Part shown: positions 25,530 through 37,020 of the stretch, in pieces | How positions within the stretch are numbered: position 1 is the stretch's first letter | Layout of the letters: the number at the start of each line of letters is the position of its first letter | NCBI RefSeq assembly: GCF_032854445.1 | Contig: NW_027018210.1 | Coordinates: 1-57,038, forward strand | Origin: Liolophura sinensis | Lineage: Eukaryota; Mollusca; Polyplacophora; Chitonida; Chitonidae | DNA: 57,038 nt | Direction of reading: 5' to 3' | The notes under the pieces: generated by a model | The model's input: the letters and a program-made list of their open reading frames with translations, nothing else | Told to the model about the DNA's origin: nothing | Databases searched by the model: none | Position numbers and translations under genes: made by a program

Positions 25530-26390
25530 CAGTGTAGCCGATTTCAATTAACAAAAAGACCAGGTAAAAATGCAAAAGTGGAAAAACTGTTCCAGTGCTG
25601 CTGGTAAGAGGCTAATCCGACGTATTTTGTGACGAGAAATCGAATGGTGCAAACCGCGTTGCTCTCCGACCTATACTTTTGGCTGTAGCGACAATTCAAT
25701 GAATATTGATGTCATAATCACGTGCCCAGCAACGGCTCTTACTCCATGGAAACCAGGGATATTTGCAATTTTTTAACAGCTGCCGATGCCTGGCCCAATT
25801 CCGCATCTTTTGGCACCTTATTAATGTGGGTCAGTGTTTAGTTGTAATTTTTACAGCAGACTTTATCAAGTACCTTGTGTTTTTTATGTACAAATGGTCT
25901 GGTTTTTCTACACGTAGATAAAGACATTGAGATTGTCTTGCACTTAGAAGTAAGACAATTCCCGGGTGAGTTAAATGGGCTTGGCCCAAAGATTTCAGCT
26001 CTTCTGGGCTACCGAAGGGCACATAACTTATATTCAAAAGTTGAATATAGTAATGACCAGTCGCGATTGTACAGAGTACAGTGTAGCCGATTTCAATTAA
26101 CAAAAAGACCAGGCAAAAATGCAAAAGTGGAAAAACTGTTCCAGTGCTGCTGGTAAGAGGCTAATTCGACGTATTTTGTGACGAGAAATCGAATGGTGCA
26201 AACCGCGTTGCTCTCCGACCAATACTTTTGGCTGTAGTGACAATGGAATGATCATTTATGTCATAATCACGTGCCCAGCAACGGCTCTTACTCCATGGAA
26301 ACCAGGGAAATTTGCAATTTTTCAACAGCTGCCGATGCCTGGCTCAATTCCGCATCTTTTGGCACCTTACTGAAGTGGGTCAGTGTTGAA

Positions 26391-26470
26391 TTGTACTTTT
26401 TACAGCAGACTGTATCTAGTACTTTGTGTTTTTTATGTACAAATGGTGTGGTCTGCTGTAAAAAGTACAA
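26391..26470. other. Fold-back inversion junction 1 (40-bp spacer)
   Basis: The arms ttgtactttttacagcagac (26391-26410) and its exact complement (26451-26470) flank a 40-bp spacer (26411-26450). Beyond the 20-bp perfect arms the complementarity continues at monomer-to-monomer identity for the length of the arrays, giving a giant imperfect palindrome. The switch point shares two bases (gt at 26451-26452) between the forward monomer (tgtggttttt) and the inverted one (cagtctgctg). The forward side has private changes (gtatctagtactttgtg) just before the switch. It could be a real rearrangement or a fold-back read artefact. Confidence 0.9.
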
Positions 26471-27332
26471 CTAAACACTGACCCACATTTATAAGGTGCC
26501 AAAAGATGCGGAATTGGGCCAGGCATCGGCAGCTGTTAAAAAATTGCTAATATCCCTGGTTTCCATGGAGTAAGAGCCGTTGCTGGGCACGTGATTATGA
26601 CATCAATGATCATTCAATTGTCACTACAGCCAAAAGTATTGGTCGGAGAGCAACTCGGTTTGCACCATTCGATTTCTCGTCACAAAATACGTCGGATTAG
26701 CCTCTTACTAGTAGCACTGGAACAGCTTTTCCACTTTTGCATTTTTGCTTGGTCTTTTTGTTAATTGAAATCGGCTACACTGTACTCTGTACAATCGCGA
26801 CTGGTCATTACTATATTCAACTTTTGACTATAAGTTATGTGCCCTTCGGTAGCCCAGAAGACCTGAAATCTTTGGGCTAAGCCCATTTAACTCACCCAGC
26901 AATTGCCTTACTTCTAAGTGCAAGACAATCTCAATGTCTTTATCTACGTGTAGAAAATTCACACCATTTGTACATGAAAAACACAAGGTACTTGATACAG
27001 TCTGCTGTAAAAAGTACAACTGAACACTGACCTACTTCAGTAAGGTGCCAAAAGTTGCGGAATTGAGCCAGGCATCGGCAGCTGTTGAAAAATTGCAAAT
27101 TTCCCTGGTTTCCATGGAGTAAGAGCCGTTGCTGGGCACGTGATTATGACATCAATGATCATTCAATTGTCACTACAGCCAAAAGTATTGGTCGGAGAGC
27201 AACGCGGTTTGCACCATTCGATTTCTCGTCACAAAATACGTCGGATTAGCTTATTACCAGCAGCACTGGAACAGTTTTTCCACTTTTGCACTTTTTGCCT
27301 GGTCTTTTTGTTAATTGAGACCGGCTACACTG

Positions 27333-28431
27333 TACTCTGTACAATCGCTATTGGTCCTTACTATATTCAACTTTTGACTATAAGTTATGTGCCCTTCGGT
27401 AGCCCAGAAGACCTGAAATCTTTGGGCTAAGCCCATTTAACTCACCCAGCAATTGCCTTACTTCTAAGTGCAAGATAATCTCAATGTCTTTATCTACGTG
27501 TAGAAAAACCACACCATTTGTACGTGAAAAACACAAGGTACTTGATACAGTCTGCTGTAAAAAGTACAACTGAACACTGACCCACTTCAGTAAGGTGCCA
27601 AAAGATTCGGAATTGAGCCAGGTATCGGCAGCTGTTGAAAAATTGCAAATTTCCCTGGTTTCCATGGAGTAAGAGCCGTTGCTGGGCACGTGATTATGAC
27701 ATCAATGATCATTCAATTGTCACTACAGCCAAAAGTATTGGTCGGAGAGCAACTCGGTTTGCACCATTTCGATTTCTCGTCACAAAATACGTCGGATTAG
27801 CCTCTTACTAGTAGCACTGGAACAGTTTTTCCACTTTTGCATTTTTGCCTGATCTTTTAGTTAATTGAAATCGGCTACACTGTACTCTGTACAATCGCGA
27901 CTGGTCATTACTACATTCAACTTTTGACTATAAGTTATGTGCCCTTCGGTAGCCCAGAAGACCTGAAATCTTTGGGCTAAGCCCATTTAACTCACCCAGC
28001 AATTGCCTTACTTCTAAGTGCAAGATAATCTCAATGTCTTTATCTACGTGTAGAAAAACCACACCATTTGTACGTGAAAAACACAAGGTACTTGATACAG
28101 TCTGCTGTAAAAAGTACAACTGAACACTGACCCACTTCAGTAAGGTGCCAAAAGATGCGGAATTGAGCCAGGTATCGGCAGCTGTTGAAAAATTGCAAAT
28201 TTCCCTGGTTTCCATGGAGTAAGAGCCGTTGCTGGGCACGTGATTATGACATCAATGATCATTCAATTGTCACTACAGCCAAAAGTATTGGTCGGAGAGC
28301 AACTCGGTTTGCACCATTCGATTTCTCGTCACAAAATACGTCGGATTAGCCTCTTACTAGTAGCACTGGAACAGTTTTTCCACTTTTGCATTTTTGCCTG
28401 GTCTTTTAGTTAATTGAAATCGGCTACACTG
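27333..28431 (-). repeat. Near-identical adjacent monomer pair in array 2
   Basis: The monomers 27333-27882 and 27883-28431 share a rare variant set (gcaagataatctc, ttgtacgtgaaaaac, ccaggtatcggc on the plus strand) and differ at only a few positions. The same variant occurs once more at 35570-36117. This looks like a recent local duplication of a single unit inside the inverted array. Confidence 0.75.
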
Positions 28432-28849
28432 TACTCTGTACAATCGCGACTGGTCATTACTATATTCAACTTTTGACTATAAGTTATGTGCCCTTCGGTA
28501 GCCCAGAAGACCTGAAATCTTTGGGCTAAGCCCATTTAACTCACCCAGCAATTGCCTTACTTCTAAGTGCAAGACAATCTCAATGTCTTTACCTACGTGT
28601 AGAAAATTCACACCATTTGTACATGAAAAACACAAGGTACTTGATACAGTCTGCTGTAAAAAGTACAACTAAACACTGACCCACATTTATAAGGTGCCAA
28701 AAGATGCGGAATTGGGCCAGGCATCGGCAGCTTTAAAAAAATTGCAAATATCCCTGGTTTCCATGGAGTAAGAGCCGTTGCTGGGCACGTGATTATGACA
28801 TCAATGATCATTCAATTGTCGCTACAGCCAAAAGTATTGGTCGGAGAGC

Positions 28850-29880
28850 AACGCGGATTGCACCATTCGATTTCTCGTCACAAAATACGTCGGATTAGCC
28901 TCTTACCAGCAGCACTGGAACAGTTGTTCCACTTTTGCATTTTTACCTGGTCTTTTTGTTAATTGAAATCGGCTACACTGTACTCTGTACAATCGCGACT
29001 GGTCATTACTATATTCAACTTTTGACTATAAGTTATGTGCCCTTCGGTAGCCCAGAAGACGTCAAATCTTTGGGCTAAGCCCATTTAACTCACCCAGCAA
29101 TTGTGTTACTTCTAAGTGCAAGACAATCTCAACGTCTTTATCTACGTGTAGAAAAACCAGACCATTTGTACATAAAAAACACAAGGTACTTGATACAGTC
29201 TGCTGTAAAAAGTACAACTGACCACAGACCCACATGAATAAGGTGCCAAAAGATGCGGAATTGAGCCAGGTATCGGCAGCTGTTGAAAAATTGCAAATTT
29301 CTCTGGTTTCCATGGAGTAAGAGCCGTTGCTGGGCACGTGATTATGACATAAATAATCATTCAATTGTCACTACAGCCAAAAGTATTGGTCGGAGAGCAA
29401 CGCGGTTTGCACCATTCGATTTGTCGTCACAAAATACGTCGGATTAGCCTCTTACCAGCAGCACTGGAACAATTTTTCCAATTTTGCATTTTTGCCTGGT
29501 CTTTTTGTTAATTGAAATCGGCTACACTGTACTCTGTACAATCGCGACTGGTCATTACTATATTCAACTTTTGACTATAAGTTATGTGCCCTTCGGTAGC
29601 CCAGAAGACCTGAAATCTTTGGGCCAAGCCCATTTAACTCACCCAGCAATTGTCTTACTTCTAAGTCCAAGACAATCTCAATGTCTTTATCTACGTGTAG
29701 AAAAACCAGACCATTTGTACGTGAAAAACACAAGGTACTTGATACAGTCTGCTGTAAAAAGTACAACCGAACACTGACCCACTTCAGTAAGGTGCCAAAA
29801 GATGCTTAATTGAGCCAGGCATCGGCAGCTGTTGAAAAATTGCAAATTTCCCTGGTTTCCATGGAGTAAGAGCCGTTGCT
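28850..29880 (-). repeat. Long-range duplicate in array 2, copy a
   Basis: About 1 kb that matches 35987-37020 with an offset of 7137 bp, exactly 13 monomers. Shared rare variants are cagttgttccac, caattgtgttac, tttctctggtttcc, cgatttgtcgtc and caatttttccaattttgc. The match fades beyond about 29880. Confidence 0.7.
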
Positions 29881-32800
29881 GGGCACGTGATTATGACATA
29901 AATGATCATTCAATTGTCACTACAGCCAAAAGTATTGGTCGGAGAGCAACGCGGTTTGCACCATTCGATTTCTCGTCACAAAATACGTCGGATTAGCCTA
30001 TTACCAGCAGCACTGGAACAGTTTTTCCACTTTTGCACTTTTTGCCTTGTCTTTTTGTTAATTGAAATCGGCTACACTGTACTCTGTACAATCGCGACTG
30101 GTCATTACTATATTCAATTTTTGACTATAACTTATGTGCCCTTCGGTAGCTCAGAAGACCTGAAATCTTTGGGCTAAGCCGATTTAACTCACCCAGCAAT
30201 TGCCTTACTTCAAAGTGCAAGACAATCTCAATGTCTTTATCTACGTGTAGAAAAACCACACCATTTGTACATGAAAAACACAAGGTACTTGATACAGTCT
30301 GCTGTAAAAAGTACAACTGAACACTGACCCACTTCAGTAAGGTGCCAAAAGATGCGGAATTGAGCCAGGCATCGGCAGCTGTTGAAAAATTGCAAATTTC
30401 CCTGGTTTCCATGGAGTAAGAGCTGTTGCTGGGCACGTGATTATGACATAAATGATCATTCAATTGTCACTACAGCCAAAAGTATTGGTCAGAGAGCAAC
30501 GCGGTTTGCACCATTCGATTTCTCGTCACAAAATACGTCGGATTAGCTTCTTACTAGCAGCACTGGAACAGTTTTTCCACTTTTGCATTTTTGCCTGGTC
30601 TTTTTGTTAATTGAAATCGGCTACACTGTACTCTGTACAATCGCGACTGGTCATTACTATATTCAACTTTTGACTATAAGTTATGTGCCCTTCGGTAGCC
30701 CAGAAGACCTGAAATCTTTGGGCTAAGCCCATTTAACTCACCCAGCAATTGTCTTACTTCTAAGTCCAAGACAACCTCAATGTCTTTATCTACGTGTAGA
30801 AAAACCAGACCATTTGCACATAAAAAAAACAAGGTACTTGATACAGTCTGCTGTAAAAAGTACAACTAAACACTGACCCACATTTATAAGGTGCCAAAAG
30901 ATGCGGAATTGGGCCAGGCATCGGCAGCTGTTAAAAAATTGCTAATATCCCTGGTTTCCATGGAGTAAGAGCCGTTGCTGGGCACGTGATTATGACATCA
31001 ATGATCATTCAATTGTCACTATAGCCAAAAGTATTGGTCGAAGAGCAGCGCGGTTTGCACCATTCGATTTCTCGTCACAAAATACGTCGGATTAGCCTCT
31101 TACCAGCAGCACTGGAACAGTTTTTCCACTTTTGCATTTTTACCTGGTCTTTTAGTTAATTGAAATCGGCTACACTGTACTCTGTACAATCGCGACTGGT
31201 CATTACTATATTCAACTTTTGACTATAAGTTATGTGCCCTTCGGTAGCACAGAAGACCTGAAATCTTTGGGCTCAGCCCAATTAACTCACCCAGCAATTG
31301 CCTTACTTCTAAGTGCAAGACAATCTCAATGTCTTTATCTACGTGTAGAAAAACCACACCATTTGTACATAAAAAACACAAGGTACTTGATACAGTCTGC
31401 TGTAAAAAGTACAACTGAACACTGACCTACTTCAGTAAGGTGCCAAAAGATGCGGAATTGAGCCAGGCATCGGCAGCTGTTGAAAAATTGCAAATATCCC
31501 TGGTTTCCATGGAGTAAGAGCCGTTGCTGGGCACGTGATTATGACATAAATGATCACTCAATTGTCACTACAGCCAAAAGTATTGGTCGGAGAGCAACGC
31601 GGTTTGCACCATTCGATTTCTCGTCACAAAATACGTCGGATTAGCCTCTTACCAGCAGCACTGGAACAGTTTTTCCACTTTTGCATTTTTACCTGGTCTT
31701 TTTGTTAATTGAAATCGGCTACACTGTACTCTGTACCATCGCGACTGGTCATTACTATATTCAACTTTTGACTATAAGTTATGTGCCCTTCGGTAGCCCA
31801 GAAGACCTAAAATCTTTGGGCCAAGCCCATTTAACTCACCCAGCAATTGTCTTACTTCTAAGTCCAAGACAATCTCAATGTCTTTATCTACGTGTAGAAA
31901 AACCACACCATTTGTACATAAAAAACACAAGGTACTTGATACAGTCTGCTGTAAAAAGTACAACTGAACACTGACCCACTTCAGTAAGGTGCCAAAAGAT
32001 GCGGAATTGAGCCAGGCATCGGCAGCTGTTGACAAATTGCAAATTTCCCTGGTTTCCATGGAGTAAGAGCCGTTGCTGGGCACGTGATTATGACGTAAAT
32101 GATCATTCAATTGTCGCTACAGCCAAAAGTATTGGTCGGAGATCAACGCGGATTGCACCATTCGATTTCTCGTCACAAAATACGTCGGATTAGCCTCTTA
32201 CTAGTAGCACTGGAACAGTTTTTCCACTTTTGCATTTTTGCCTGGTCTTTTTGTTAATTGAAATCGGCTACACTGTACTCTGTACAATCGCGACTGGTCA
32301 TTACTATATTTAACTTTTGACTATAAGTTATGTGCCCTTCGGTAGCCCAGAAGACCTGAAATCTTTGGGCTAAGCCCATTTAACTCACCCAGCAATTGCC
32401 TTACTTCTAAGTGCAAGACAATCTCAATGTCTTTATCTACGTGTAGAAAAACCACACCATTTGTACATAAAAAACACAAGGTACTTGATACAGTTTGCTG
32501 TAAAAAGTACAACTGAACACTGACCCACTTCAGTAAGGTGCCAAAAGATGCGGAATTGAGCCAGGTATCGGCAGCTGTTGAAAAATTGCAAATTTCCCTG
32601 GTTTCCATGGAGTAAGAGCCGTTGCTGTGCACGTGATTATGACATCAATGATCATTCAATTGTCACTACAGCCAAAAGTATTGGTCGGAGAGCAACTCGG
32701 TTTGCACCATTCGATTTCTCGTCACAAAATACGTCGGATTAGCCTCTTACTAGTAGCACTGGAACAGTTTTTCCACTTTTGCATTTTTGCCTGGTCTTTT

Positions 32801-35800
32801 AGTTAATTGAAATCGGCTACACTGTACTCTGTACAATCGCGACTGGTCATTACTATATTCAACTTTTGACTATAAGTTATGTGCCCTTCGGTAGCCCAGA
32901 AGACCTGAAATCTTTGGGCTAAGCCCATTTAACTCACCCAGCAATTGCCTTACTTCTAAGTGCAAGACAATCTCAATGTCTTTATCTACGTGTAGAAAAT
33001 TCACACCATTTGTACATGAAAAACACAAGGTACTTGATACAGTCTGCTGTAAAAAGTACAACTGAACACTGACCTACTTCAGTAAGGTGCCAAAAGTTGC
33101 GGAATTGAGCCAGGCATCGGCAGCTGTTGAAAAATTGCAAATTTCCCTGGTTTCCATGGAGTAAGAGCCGTTGCTGGGCACGTGATTATGACATCAATGA
33201 TCATTCAATTGTCACTACAGCCAAAAGTATTGGTCGGAGAGCAACTCGGTTTGCACCATTCGATTTCTCGTCACAAAATACGTCGGATTAGCCTCTTACT
33301 AGTAGCACTGGAACAGTTTTTCCACTTTTGCATTTTTGCTTGGTCTTTTTGTTAATTGAAACCGGCTACACTGTACTCTGTACAATCGCGACTGGTCATT
33401 ACTATATTCAACTTTTGACTATAAGTTATGTGCCCTTCGGTAGCCCAGAAGACGTCAAATCATTGGGCTAAGCCCATTTAACTCACCCAGCAATTGTCTT
33501 ACTTCTAAGTCGAAGACAATCTCAATGTCTTTATCTACGTGTAGAAAAACCAGACCATTTGCACATAAAAAACACAAGGTACTTGATACAGTCTGCTGTA
33601 AAAAGTACAACTAAACACTGACCCACATTTATAAGGTGCCAAAAGATGCGGAATTGGGCCAGGCATCGGCAGCTGTTAACAAATTGCTAATATCCCTGGT
33701 TTCCATGGAGTAAGAGCCGTTGCTGGGCACGTGATTATGACATCAATAATCATTCAATTGTCACTACAGCCAAAAGTATTGGTCGGAGAGCAACGCGGTT
33801 TGCACCATTCGATTTCCCGTCACAAAATACGTCGGATTAGCCTCTTACCAGCAGCACTGGAACAGGTTTTCCACTTTTGCATTTTTGCCTGGTCTTTTTG
33901 TTAATTGAAATCGGCTACACTGTACTCTGTACAATCGCGACTGGTCATTACTATATTCAACTTTTGACTATAAGTTATGTGCCCTTCGGTAGCCCAGGAG
34001 ACGTCAAATCTTTGGGCTAAGCCCATTTAACTCACCCAGCAATTGCCTTACTTCTAAGTCCAAGACAATCTCAATGTCTTTATCTACGTGTAGAAAAACC
34101 ACACCATTTGTACGTAAAAAACACAAGGTACTTGATACAGTCTGCTGTAAAAAGTACAACTGAACACTGACCTACTTTAGTAAGGTGCCAAAAGATGCGG
34201 AATTGAGCTAGGCATCGGCAGCTGTTGAAAAATTGCAAATTTCCCTGGTTTCCATGGAGTAAGAGCCGTTGCTGGGCACGTGATTATGACATAAATGATC
34301 ATTCAATTGTCACTACACGCAAAAGTATTGGTCGGAGAGCAACGCGGTTTGCACCATTCGATTTCTCGTCACAAAATACGTCGGATTAGCCTCTTACCAG
34401 CAGCACTGGAACAGTTTTTCCACTTTTGCATTTTTACCTGGTCTTTTTGTTAATTGAAATCGGCTACACTGTACTCTGTACAATCGCGACTGGTCATTAC
34501 TATATTCAACTTTTGACTATAAGTTATGTGCCCTTCGGTAGCCCAGAAGACCTGAAATCTTTGGGCTAAGCCCATTTAACTCACACAGCAATTGTCTTAC
34601 ATCTAAGTCCAAGACAATCTCAATGTCTTTATCTACGTGTAGAAAAACCACACCATTTGTACATAAAAAACACAAGGTACTTGATACAGTCTGCTGTAAA
34701 AAGTACAACTAAACACTGACCCACATATATAAGGTGCCAAAAGATGCGGAATTGGGCCAGGCATCGGCAGCTGTTGAAAAATTGCAAATTTCCCTGGTTT
34801 CCATGGAGTAAGAGCCGTTGCTGGGCACGTGATTATGACATAAATGATCATTCAATTGTCACTACAGGCAAAAGTATTGGTCGGAGAGCAACGCGGTTTG
34901 CACCATTCGATTTCTCGTCACAAAATACGTCGGATTAGCCTCTTACCAGCAGCACTGGAACAATTTTTCCAATTTTGCATTTTTGCCTGGTGTTTTTGTT
35001 AATTGAAATCGGCTACACTGTACTATGTACCATCGCGACTGGTCATTACTATATTGAACTTTTGACAATATGTTAAGTGCCCTTCGGTAGCCCAGAAGAC
35101 GTCAAATCTTTGGGCTAAGCCCATTTAACTCACCCAGCAATTGCCTTACTTCTAAGTCCAAGACAATCCCAATGTCTTTATCTACGTGTAGAAAAACCAC
35201 ACCATTTGTACTTGAAAAACACAAGGTACTTGATACAGTCTGCTGTAAAAAGTACAACTGACCACAGACCCACATGAATAAGGTGCCAAAAGATGCGGAA
35301 TTGAGCCAGGTATCGGCAGCTGTTGAAAAATTGCAAATTTCCCTGGTTTCCATGGAGTAAGAGCCGTTGCTGTGCACGTGATTATGGCATCAATGATCAT
35401 TCAATTGTCGCTACAGCCAAAAGTATTGGTCGGAGAGCAACGCGGATTGCACCATTCCATTTCTCGTCACAAAATACGTCGGATTAGCCTCTTACTAGTA
35501 GCACTGGAAGGATTTTTCCACTTTTGCATTTTTGCCTGGTCTTTTTGTTAATTGAGACCGGCTACACTGTACTCTGTACAATCGCTATTGGTCATTACTA
35601 TATTCTACTTTTGACTATAAGTTATGTGCCCTTCGGTAGCCCAGAAGACCTGAAATCTTTGGGCTAAGCCCATTTAACTCACCCAGCAATTGCCTTACTT
35701 CTAAGTGCAAGATAATCTCAATGTCTTTATCTACGTGTAGAAAAACCACACCATTTGTACGTGAAAAACACAAGGTACTTGATACAGTCTGCTGTAAAAA

Positions 35801-35986
35801 GTACAACTGAACACTGACCCACTTCAGTAAGGTGCCAAAAGATGCGGAATTGAGCCAGGTATCGGCAGCTGTTGAAAAATTGCAAATTTCCCTGGTTTCC
35901 ATGGAGTAAGAGCCGTTGCTGGGCACGTGATTATGACATAAATGATCATTCAATTGTCACTACAGCCAAAGTATTGGTCAGAGAGC

Positions 35987-37020
35987 AACGCGGATTGCAC
36001 CATTCGATTTCTCGTCACAAAATACGTCGGATTAGCCTCTTACCAGCAGCACTGGAACAGTTGTTCCACTTTTGCATTTTTACCTGGTCTTTTTGTTAAT
36101 TGAAATCGGCTACACTGTACTCTGTACAATCGCGACTGGTCATTACTATATTCAACTTTTGACTATAAGTTATGTGCCCTTCGGTAGCCCAGAAGACGTC
36201 AAATCTTTGGGCTAAGCCCATTTAACTCACCCAGCAATTGTGTTACTTCTAAGTGCAAGACAATCTCACTGTCTTTATCTACGTGTAGAAAAACCACACC
36301 ATTTGTACATAAAAAACACAAGGTACTTGATACAGTCTGCTGTAAAAAGTACAACTGACCACAGACCCACATGAATAAGGTGCCAAAAGATGCGGAATTG
36401 AGCCAGGTATCGGCAGCTGTTGAAAAATTGCAAATTTCTCTGGTTTCCATGGAGTAAGAGCCGTTGCTGGGCACGTGATTATGACATAAATGATCATTCA
36501 ATTGTCACTACAGGCAAAAGTATTGGTCGGAGAGCAACGCGGTTTGCACCATTCGATTTGTCGTCACAAAATACGTCGGATTAGCCTCTTACCAGCAGCA
36601 CTGGAACAATTTTTCCAATTTTGCATTTTTACCTGGTCTTTTTGTTAATTGAAATCGGCTACACTGTACTCTGTACAATCGCGACTGGTCATTACTATAT
36701 TCAACTTTTGACTATAAGTTATGTGCCCTTCGGTAGCCCAGAAGACCTGAAATCTTTGGGCCAAGCCCATTTAACTCACCCAGCAATTGTCTTACTTCTA
36801 AGTCCAAGACAATCTCAATGTCTTTATCTACGTGTAGAAAAACCAGACCATTTGTACGTGAAAAACACAAGGTACTTGATACAGTCTGCTGTAAAAAGTA
36901 CAACTGAACACTGACCCACTTCAGTAAGGTGCCAAAAGATGCGGAATTGAGCCAGGCATCGGCAGCTGTTGAAAAATTGCAAATTTCCCTGGTTTCCATG
37001 GAGTAAGAGCCGTTGCTGGG
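35987..37020 (-). repeat. Long-range duplicate in array 2, copy b
   Basis: Partner of 28850-29880, 13 monomers further on. It carries the same rare variants in the same order, for example cagttgttccac near 36057 and cgatttgtcgtc near 36554. Differences include tctcactgtc for tctcaacgtc. It supports a higher-order organisation in the inverted block that is only partly preserved. Confidence 0.7.

Larger units (their letters stand above)
1..26450 (+). repeat. Satellite array 1, forward, ~549-bp monomers
   Basis: Head-to-tail tandem array with no other sequence in it. Monomers, counted from the conserved word cagtgtagcc, start at 12, 561, 1114, 1666, 2218, 2765, 3313, 3864, 4416, 4964, 5513, 6060, 6609, 7158, 7707, 8256, 8805, 9354, 9903, 10452, 10999, 11549, 12099, 12645, 13194, 13740, 14287, 14835, 15103, 15653, 16204, 16753, 17302, 17851, 18401, 18947, 19497, 20046, 20596, 21146, 21694, 22243, 22512, 23062, 23609, 24162, 24711, 25260, 25530 and 26079. 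Three units (14835, 22243, 25260) are only 268-270 bp long; the others are 546-553 bp. Distinct monomer variants recur in a fixed order, which defines a higher-order repeat. The array stops 372 bp into its last monomer, at an inversion junction. Spacing is exactly 549 bp from 6060 to 10452 but erratic at about 1-6000, 10500-15700 and 18000-24100, where private single-base indels cluster. No gene is supported. The satellite family is not recognised. Confidence 0.97.

Noticed and set aside
26271-26474. Frames crossing the inversion junction that could look like a novel chimeric protein
   Set aside because: They are read across the fold-back point, so the same satellite frame is followed by its own complement. 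This is a by-product of the junction.
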